In this document: positions 58,001-64,000 of the stretch, piece after piece
How the letters are laid out: each line of letters opens with the position of its first letter
Position numbering within the stretch: position 1 is the stretch's first letter
Source of the DNA: Holothuria scabra
Taxonomy: Eukaryota; Echinodermata; Holothuroidea; Aspidochirotida; Holothuriidae
NCBI GenBank assembly: GCA_037179385.1
Contig: CM074179.1
Span: forward strand, 2,480,001-2,544,000
Direction: 5' to 3'
Length of the DNA stretch: 64,000 nucleotides
Made by a program: the position numbers and the translations under genes
Notes under the pieces: model-generated
The model's input: only the letters and a program-made list of their open reading frames with translations
Database searches by the model: none
Told to the model about the DNA's origin: nothing

Positions 58001-60014
58001 TCATTCTGCTGGCATTTGCAGTATTCATTTTTGGACCTTTTGTGTTGTTCCAGTTATACTCCTTTGCAGAAATCTGTCATTCCCCAAAATTTGACTTCCC
58101 TTCAAAGTTTTTTCAGTTCATTCTTCCAGTCAACGATGCAGTAAATACAATTCCTTCATCTATGGAACCCAACTGGTGCCAGAAAACATTACCATTGCCA
58201 TACTCCAATATACAGTCAGATGTGTGGGAAGTCGGTTTCTTCAGTTACTTCCAGCTTCGAAAGATACCAAACTTTATTCTTGCTACACCAGTCATTGTTC
58301 TTTCTGTTAAAGCCATGAGTGTCTACATGAAACAGAACTGGGACTTTGTAAAGTGGCTTGGATTCCTTCCCCAGAGGAAGACCTGGGACAAGTATGCCAA
58401 GAGTCAGGGCTTCTTCAATGAAGAGAGTTTTGTCTACCTGGCACATTTGAGCTTCCTTCTGTTGTTTGGGGTTTTTGTTATGCATATTGAGGTAAGCTAT
58501 TTTAGATTTCTCAAGTTTTTTTCCTTGTCTCACACATCAAAAATTTCAGGATTTTTTGTAAACTCAGAAATTCATAAAATTCAGGCCTTGAATTTTGAGG
58601 CCTGTGAGTACATTTGCATACCATCACATCCCTCAAATCACTGTGAGGAGTGTGATTTTTTAGCATGCCTAGATGAAGATGGGAACTCATATAAATCTAT
58701 TAAAGTTTAATTAAACATCCCACTGACTAACACTATAATTTTCTGAGGAGTGTGATTTGCATTACACCTTACACCTGGGGAATCTAAAACTCAAGGCCTG
58801 GACATTCATTGCAGCTTGCCGTGATTGATTGAGTAGTCAATGAAAACTGTTTCACAAGACAGGTAATTCTCCAAACTCAAAAGTATATTTCTTATGGAGA
58901 ATGGGCTGTTGGGAAGGAGGGAGGCGGGATACTGTTGATGTTACCAAGGGGCTTGTCAAAAATTGCCTTAAGGAGGCAGCTTAAACTGCAGACAGACTAT
59001 CTATAGTAAGTATAGCGCCAACATGGTTGTTGTGAAGCATACAGAAAATTTTAACAGAAAATTCCTCCCAGATGCTGAAGGTTACTGCATATAAATAAGG
59101 GAAATACTGTTTAATATTGTTTATAAAACAATAGAAATTACCCCAAGATACTGTATGTTTAGGGAGGTGGATTCCCTCTCCTTTCTGTTGACACTTCCCC
59201 TGAGAGGTAGATGAAAAATAGTATGTTTCCAAGTATGGTGCAATAGGAATGCACACTGTTGTGATGACAGTGCATTGTGCTTCTCAACTGCATTTCTGAG
59301 GGTCTATTAGCCTTCATCATGCTGTATGTAACATGTTTACATCGCTAATTTGCCAAATTATATGAACCAAAACAGTGCCCTCTATGTGCTTTCTGAGTAG
59401 TGTTGTCTGTTGTAATGGTTGTATACTGGAATAACTACAGGGCTTTGTTGGAGCCAGATTGGAGAGCACCCTCAACTAAATTCAGCATGATAAAGGTTGA
59501 ATTATGTTTATACACAGGTGTGAATTGAACAATAATTTTATCTATTGTTCTTGTGTTGCTGTAAATGACCAGACAACTATTCCATAGACCTCAGTTATTC
59601 CAATCTTTCTCAAGAGAGCTCACCGTAGGACTTTTCTCAGTCAAGATATAAATTTCCATGAGATGGTTTGGGACCCTAGGTAGTTGCAACTCCTTTCAGG
59701 TGAAAGTTTGTTTTTGTTTCAGAAAAAAAGTAGTATTGTTTGTTTTTGTTTTGGCGTCATCACTCTTACAGGTAATCACAAGGTTCCTCTTCTCCTCATG
59801 TCCAATCATCCTGATGTTTGCTGCTCACCTTGTTACGTCTGGTCCCAAGTCTGGACTGCTGGAGGCAAAACTTCCAGAGAGTATCATAGAGGTCATTGGG
59901 GTCATCTTTGAATGGTTTCAAACGGGACCATGGGCTAAGTTTGTAATTGTCTATTTTGTTACTTACTATGTGCTGGGCATTATCTTACACTGTAATTTTT
60001 TTCCATGGACATAA
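46009..60014 (+). CDS. PIGV: PIGV, GPI mannosyltransferase 2
   Basis: CDS is join(46009-46068, 57331-58491, 59772-60014), 487 aa (human 493); both introns are in phase 0. Exon 1 encodes only 20 residues (KFALFSRVLTLFLQ is its end). ATG 46009 has A at -3 and G at +4 and an in-frame TAG just upstream. Exon 2 carries most of the multi-pass membrane protein, including ADHGADAF, the WD motif at residues 60-61 (FNKWDGSYYLTIAEDGY, matching the family's HWD...IAEHGY loop), FVFFPLFP and SSYSETIFCFLTFWGM. Exon 3 begins VITRFLFSSCPIILMFAAHL and ends LHCNFFPWT, nearly the vertebrate C-terminus. In the known family the enzyme adds the second mannose to GPI precursors, from dolichol-phosphate-mannose, in the ER lumen. 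Intact; the frame that runs on past 58491 is read-through into intron 2. Confidence 0.95.
46069..47452 (+). other. PIGV intron 1, first part
   Basis: Rich in CCTAGCCTAACGTTAGGC-like words at 46180-46270 and 46480-46500. No gene; the 79-codon frame at 46927 lacks motifs. The whole intron is 46069-57330 (11.3 kb). Confidence 0.6.
47453..48191. repeat. Putative element with TATTCAACC-type ends, copy 1
   Basis: Starts CTAGAACCTCAGACTCC...AATTCAACC and ends GGTTGAGTATTGGGTATTTT then ACCCTAG. Internally GTCGAATACTGGGCCC (47745) faces GGGAGCCCAGTATTCAACC-like sequence (47777). The same layout and nearly the same length appear at 50947-51685, but the interiors are not obviously alike, so boundaries are tentative. 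Confidence 0.35.
48355..48625. mobile_element. TTAA-flanked MITE (AGCAGTC type), intact copy, 271 bp
   Basis: TTAAAGGTAAAGAGCAGTCC at the left; GGGATGACTGCTCCTGCCCT then TTAA at the right. This uninterrupted copy shows what the split copy at 12893-16085 looked like before insertion, and defines the family with 33735-33960 and 56635-57093. Confidence 0.85.
49107..49420. mobile_element. Inverted-repeat bracketed segment, 0.3 kb
   Basis: GGCTTGCCTGCAAGCAC (about 49113) and GTGCTTGCAGGCAAGC (about 49394) are inverted copies within imperfect ~33-bp arms. The enclosed 82-codon frame (LTQQNYSYLMYEVCKYGE) is unrecognised. It lies within the 48219-50582 element. Confidence 0.5.
50590..52430 (+). mobile_element. 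Element with CATAAAGTCGCCA ends, copy B, carrying a ~1-kb insertion
   Basis: Left end ATCTAACATACCATAAAGTT; right end ATGGCGACTTTGTGGTAC near 52400. The body (51698-52410) is the inverted counterpart of 55720-56440, sharing TATGGAAATGACCACTTTCA, CTCCTGGGAGTCCATATTTG, TCAAAACAAAGGCCAAAGC and CCATTAGCCAAAGAGA. About 1 kb at 50690-51697 has no counterpart in the other copy and includes the TATTCAACC-type repeat. Confidence 0.7.
50947..51685. repeat. Putative element with TATTCAACC-type ends, copy 2
   Basis: Near the start CACCAGTATTCAACCCCCCT; the end GGGGTTGAATACTGGTGACT then TTACCCTAG is its approximate reverse complement. An internal pair GTTGAATACTGG (51389) and CCAATATTCAACCCC (51421) repeats the pattern. 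It falls inside the extra segment of copy B above. Confidence 0.45.
52670..54560 (+). pseudogene. Decayed LINE RT sequence interrupted by a minisatellite
   Basis: Before the array: NNQFCSVFTKE, then LLAKVQPRKAVG (cf. NQFCSVFTK and INKAMGPDGIHP of LINE-B). After it: ENIPAKVLQSCNVSLAPLLQ, LPCDWHDANVIPICKK, NYHPVSLQFLCKLLEHII, DLSKAFDTVPHQ and SGIPQ, with several frameshifts and stops. The two halves are adjacent parts of one RT, so the array sits within it. Confidence 0.7.
52915..53931. repeat. Minisatellite, 11 copies of a ~93-96-bp unit
   Basis: Each unit contains AACATGGTG(C/T)GTAACCAG, AGGGATACTGCATCC, TTCAATAAACATGTTCCCAA and GCTGTTTCTGTGTGT. Units differ by a few substitutions and by GTGTGTTACTGT versus GTGTGTGTACTAT. 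Long minus-strand frames across it are by-products of unit length. Confidence 0.97.
54561..55696. other. PIGV intron 1, unannotated part
   Basis: No gene recognised. About 55297-55375 (CAGGCCTTGAATTCTGAGAC, CATACAATCACTCACC, AGTCATTGTGAG) matches the left half of the elements at 28923 and 58582. A local AGGAAAGTGAATTTCCC/GGAAATTTCC-rich stretch lies at 55380-55560. Confidence 0.45.
55697..56535 (-). mobile_element. Element with CATAAAGTCGCCA ends, copy A, ~840 bp
   Basis: Ends CTAACGTAAAGTACCATAAA then GTCGCCA (left), and TGGCGACTTTATGGTATGTT then ACGTTAG (right). An extra CATAAAGTCGCCAC lies at 55729 and another at 56331. The body is the reverse complement of copy B at 50590-52430. No transposase. 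Confidence 0.75.
56635..57093. mobile_element. TTAA-flanked MITE (AGCAGTC type), longer copy, 459 bp
   Basis: TTAAAGGTCAAGAGCAGTTC at the left; GAGTGACTGCTCTTGCCCTT then TAA at the right. Relative to 48355-48625 it carries about 190 extra bases (around 56850-57060), including an open frame without known motif. It ends 237 bp before PIGV exon 2. Confidence 0.75.
58492..59771 (+). other. PIGV intron 2
   Basis: GTAAGC donor at 58492; TTACAG acceptor ending at 59771. Contains the AGGCCTTGA-ended element (58582-58800); otherwise nothing recognised. Confidence 0.85.
58582..58800. mobile_element. Small inverted-repeat element (AGGCCTTGA ends), copy 2
   Basis: Begins CAGGCCTTGAATTTTGAGGC then CTGTGAG, and ends AAAACTCAAGGCCTG, an inverted repeat of the start. 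The interior has GTGAGGAGTGTGATTT twice. Same family as 28923-29122. Confidence 0.6.
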
Positions 60015-60487
60015 AACTTGCAGTACACTTTGGCTTTTTATACTTTTAGTGTGGCAAATTTAGGAAGATTTTTGCAGTGTGATATGCAGTGACAGGAGAC
60101 GAAAGAGGCACATAGTCCTCTAGAAGTATCCAGAGAGCTTTGAATTTTTGAAAAATGGGCATTTTATTGAAGGTATAATTTTGGTTAAAATGGTATCATT
60201 TAATTTAAAAGGGAAACTTAGTTATGCCAGACCAGTGTTTTTAAGTGGACTATGAGTTTCTTCTATAAACAGTGGCTAGCAGAGTTGAAGGTTTAAGTGA
60301 AGAGCGCCACCTATCATAATCTTCCGACTTCCTTGCAGTTTTATAACAGTATGCTAGGAAAAGCCCCTTAGCTACTTTTCAAATTTGGTACCCACCGTAG
60401 CAGGCACATGGCAGGAAAGATGGATTAAGTCAATTTCAATGGAGTATTGTGTGTGTGCATTGATCCATGAAGCTACTTAGGAAATGT
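60015..60487 (+). other. PIGV 3' UTR or flank
   Basis: No coding sequence. No AATAAA was found close to the stop, so the mRNA end is not defined; it may extend toward the LINE at 60488. Confidence 0.4.
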
Positions 60488-62050
60488 CCAGTTTCAGTTT
60501 CAGTTTCAGTTTCATTTATTCTCTATTTCACCTCGAAGAGGTATAAGAGACTTACAAATAGACATAAAGAATATAACAAATGGAAGTGATACAACAAAAT
60601 GCATCGAATACAAAAAAGAACGGTTTAAAGAACAAAGCAAAAGTAGAGAAAAAAGAAAAAAAAAGAAAAAAGAAAAATAATAACAAACATAATGATAATA
60701 CCATCTAACACTGCTTTTAACAAACTACGACTATTCAGACACCAGTCACCTATAGATTTAAGATTACAATTAACCTGAGAATTTATTCATAATTATCTTA
60801 CAAAACTTAAACAAGTTGGACACGATCTTCGTATTTTTACTCTGAAAAAGTTCCTTCAATTTAAGAATTGTGGGCCGTCTTCTAAAATATGGCTTAAGTA
60901 ATAATTTACGTTCTGTGGTAAAGTAAGGACACTGCAAATATAGTGGAATTCATCCCCTAGGGCCTCCCCATCACACAAGTCACAGATTCTTTCATGATAA
61001 ATAATACCCTCAAAATTACCTGTAACCACCGGTAGCTTACTATTCCCATATCTTAATTTACAGAATGAGTTACCCAGAAAGTGATCAAAATTAAGCAGAT
61101 AGGGTTCAAATACTAACCTAGTTTTAAATATCCTGTAATTCTTACACTGGGAGTTTGTATTTACTTCAGCAATCCATTCCTGTTCATAAATATCGTTTAA
61201 ACGTTGATTTAACGCTGCTCTCAACCAGTTACTAGATACTTCTTCACTATTGTTCCATACAAAGGACATTCCCGATTTGTCTAATATATCTTTCACTTTA
61301 ATAATCCATGGTGAGCTATATACTTTGGTTTCATACATAATTCTAAGAAACTTATAAATTAAATGTGCTAGATTATGACCTATACCAGAGGATATGGCAC
61401 ACCAAAATAAGACCGTCCTCATTTCAACAGACTTACAGATTTTATGTCGCCCTAGCTCCCCATACACCATACAATTTGGCGTATACTTACTAAGCTTCAG
61501 AATTTTCTTACAAAATTTAGTGTGAAAGACTTCAATTTGATTGATATTTTGGATACCCCATACCTCACATCCATACAAAAGAACCGGAAGGACAAGCTGA
61601 TCAAACAATTTTATCTGGATATCGGGTGGAAGACAAAGGTTATAGGACTTACACGTCATACTGAACAGAGCTCGTCTACCCTGATTTACTTGTGCATTCA
61701 CGGCCTTAAAAAAACTGTTATTATAGTTAAATGTGACCCCGAGATAGGTGTAGTCGTCAGCAATTTGTACGTTTTTATCCCCAAATTTAAATGTAGGTTT
61801 TTTCCTTATTTTACCCTTTGAAAAATAACTATTTTGGTTTTTTTAACGTTAACTTTTATGTGCCAAACATTGCAATAATCATGTACACCATTCAAAGACT
61901 TCTGCAGTTCATTTTCGGATTCAGCCAATACAATAGTATCATCTGCATATAACAAAGTAAATAATTTAATGAAAACTTCTACTTCATCATTACTGAGAAC
62001 CTCATTCATAGAACCTGATAAATTATGCAAACCTTTATAATAGCGACTAA
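60488..62050 (-). mobile_element. 5'-truncated LINE of a third type
   Basis: On the minus strand, 62030-61806 encodes LFTLLYADDTIVLAESENEL and VNVKKTKIVIFQR (catalytic YADD, plus-strand 61938-61949). A frameshift near 61800 is followed by 61701-60856, a C-terminal region with LPVLLYGCEVWG and a cysteine cluster (CDLCDGEALGDEFHYIC). This is the layout of RTE/L1-like LINEs and differs from LINE-A and LINE-B. The 3' terminus is at about 60488, where TTTCAG repeats occur (TGAAAC tail). The clade is uncertain. Confidence 0.8.
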
Positions 62051-62745
62051 CAAAACCTGCACAACAGAGACCTGCACAACAGAGGCATTGTGATTGTATT
62101 CTTCTGTGACACTGAACACAAAAGCAGTGACGTCTCTCAGGATTTATTATTTTTTTGTCTGCTTGGGTACTTCAAATTTTTCAAATGAGCTAAGGGGAGT
62201 TTCCTCTCATGGTTCTCCTGTAGTTGTTGTTACCTTCCCTCTGCATTCAACATTCTGTGCAGGACAATCAGCTGTCCTCTTTGTTAAACACTGGTAAAAT
62301 GCTTGGCCTTACCAAAGAAGGTAAGAAGTTTATCATGATTGAAGTACCTTGATAAATTTTACCATAGATACAACCAGTTACAAATATAATTGTGTTCACT
62401 CAGTACATTCTAAGTTTTTGCTTCTATGTTACCCATCTTTATATCAATGTAATTTTCCAAGTGGCATTCCATATATGCAATCTTTTATGCTGCATTCCAT
62501 TTTAAAGATGAACTTGGTCACCTATGGTGTGCACCACTTAACTACCTGTGAAATTCATTCAATATCTCTGAAATTATGAGACTGATGGCTACAAGTTCAT
62601 CAAAAAAAAAGAAAGAAGAAAAACACACATTGATTCATAAAGATGCATGTGTAACCTATACAAAATGAGAATATGCAACAAAGATACAAATTGACAATCA
62701 AAACTATGACAAGACGGTTGCTTTGAGCATAGTTATTATACCATA
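62051..62745. other. Intergenic, no gene seen
   Basis: A short tandem duplication (ACCTGCACAACAGAG, 62056-62084) flanks the truncated 5' end of the LINE. No gene. Confidence 0.4.
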
Positions 62746-63392
62746 CCCTGGTTGGGAAACTCAGCATGTGAAGGCAGTATGTTGGAACCCACATATTTAG
62801 TGGTCACATGACTGTGAGAGTGCACATGCAGCTAGCACAGCAATGGTTGGTACTGTATTATACAATATACACTACAGTTTTCATCGTGTCAAAGGCAGTG
62901 GAAAAGGCTTTTGATACACATTTGTGACCGGACTGAGGGGAGAGGGTGAAATTTACACATGATGTTGGTACTAATCTCGCAATTAAAAGAAATAAAGCAG
63001 TCCAGCCTATTGAAAAATGGCACACAGGCTAACACATACAGTATATGACAACATGGCAAATAATTCTGGTTGCAAAACTTGATCTCACAGGCTCGTTGCA
63101 GTGTCTCATATTTTAAATTAGGCCCAACACAGCTGGGCCAAAAAACTTGAATGGCCTCTTTGGGTGCATGCGAAGGTGACCACTACTTTTGGTACTTCAG
63201 TTCACTCAAACACCAATCTATTCATTTGTACTTTGTTGTACTTTTTCTGTTGGTTGTTAATGCAGTGTTTACATGCGATTCAATCGTGAGCACCATCAAT
63301 GTCACGTGACACACTTTTCTGAAGTTCTCAACATACAAGCTTGGGCTTGTAGGTATGTGTTTACAGGTAAACTTTAAGTTTCCCAACCAGGG
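62746..63392. mobile_element. Candidate inverted-repeat element, 647 bp
   Basis: CCCTGGTTGGGAAACT at 62746 and its exact reverse complement AGTTTCCCAACCAGGG ending at 63392. No convincing target duplication at the flanks and no coding sequence. Confidence 0.5.
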
Positions 63393-64000
63393 AAGTATGT
63401 ATTAAATATACTTTGAGTAACAATCAGTGATATTAATCACTTTGTATTATTCTGTTTTCAGATTTAAACTTAAAGGGGTTGCATTTCTTATTTGCAAACT
63501 GAAAGGTCAAATAGGAAGAGACCTTGATTGTGTATCAAATATCTTTATTTGCTACCTCAGCCATTTTTTCTCAGGGTGGGGGACTTGAAGTTGCTAACAA
63601 AATTCCCACTCATCACTGCATTACTCTGTATGAAATAAATAGTAGTGAAGGCAATTGAATGCTTCACACAGGTAAATAACAAAGTTCACAACCTCACAGG
63701 AGTGCAACATTATTATGTATCATGTTTCTATGTACTTTAAAATGTGCAAGTAGCATTTTCAAGTTTACACAGTGCTTTTAAAAGATGATTTTTGTATCAT
63801 ACATTTACATTCCATTGAATATACAACAGTATGGGAAATTAAAGTTTTTACATCAAGCATTCCATGATTTTTGCAGTGTATGTTATCCAATTTGATATTC
63901 TTTATTTTTATTTTCATAGAGTAATTCTTGTAAACCTGTTATCCAAGAAAAACTGCTCACGCGGGGAACCAAACTGTTGTGCATCTTTACATGCCAGTCA
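63393..64000. other. Intergenic, no gene seen
   Basis: AT-rich; nothing recognised up to the window end. Confidence 0.4.

Noticed and set aside
58492..58710. C-terminal extension of PIGV past HIE in exon 2
   Set aside because: A GTAAGC donor at 58492 and exon 3 at 59772 restore the conserved family C-terminus. The extension is intron read-through into a repeat.

Overview
This is a stretch of an animal nuclear genome. It has spliced genes with kilobase-scale introns, canonical GT/AG junctions, AT-rich non-coding DNA, abundant CR1/L2-like non-LTR retrotransposons and many short inverted-repeat DNA transposons. The proteins align well with vertebrate FICD and PIGV. Together with the TAGGCCTA/CCTAACGTTAGG-rich spacers, this suggests an invertebrate deuterostome, most plausibly an echinoderm; that assignment is inference.

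Three host genes are visible, all on the + strand. (1) Positions 806-3656 hold the last three coding exons of a gene I do not recognise. (2) FICD, the ER Fic-domain AMPylase/de-AMPylase of BiP, has two coding exons (23650-23917 and 27269-28329; 442 aa). (3) PIGV, the ER GPI mannosyltransferase 2, has three coding exons (46009-46068, 57331-58491, 59772-60014; 487 aa). Its first coding exon is only 20 codons long and lies 11.3 kb upstream of the second. FICD and PIGV both act at the ER, but nothing in the sequence links them functionally.

The rest is a dense transposon landscape. At 12.8-16.2 kb there are four elements nested inside one another, each boundary marked by a target-site duplication or TTAA flank. 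At 16.4-19.4 kb an old LINE is split by a hAT-type element. At 20.3-22.35 kb a LINE (family B) with an 11-bp target duplication carries a 5'-truncated LINE of family A. At 37.5-40.8 kb a family-A LINE is flanked by a direct duplication of about 230 bp. At 41.5-45.5 kb a nearly complete LINE-B (minus strand) is interrupted by a 971-bp foldback-type element with a 6-bp duplication. PIGV intron 1 holds several more inverted-repeat elements and an 11-copy ~95-bp minisatellite sitting in a decayed reverse-transcriptase sequence. A LINE of a third type lies at 60.5-62.05 kb, just downstream of PIGV.

Four dispersed families recur and explain much of the otherwise unannotated sequence: a tRNA-derived SINE (3 copies), a repeat with a GTCGCCTCTTACGACAGGC core (3 copies), a TTAA-flanked MITE (4 copies), and hAT-like elements carrying a GCGCGAAGCGCGC hairpin. 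I saw no certain autonomous DNA transposase, no tRNA or rRNA gene and no CRISPR array. The candidate for something undescribed is the set of non-autonomous elements and the unusual insertion structures, not a new protein system.
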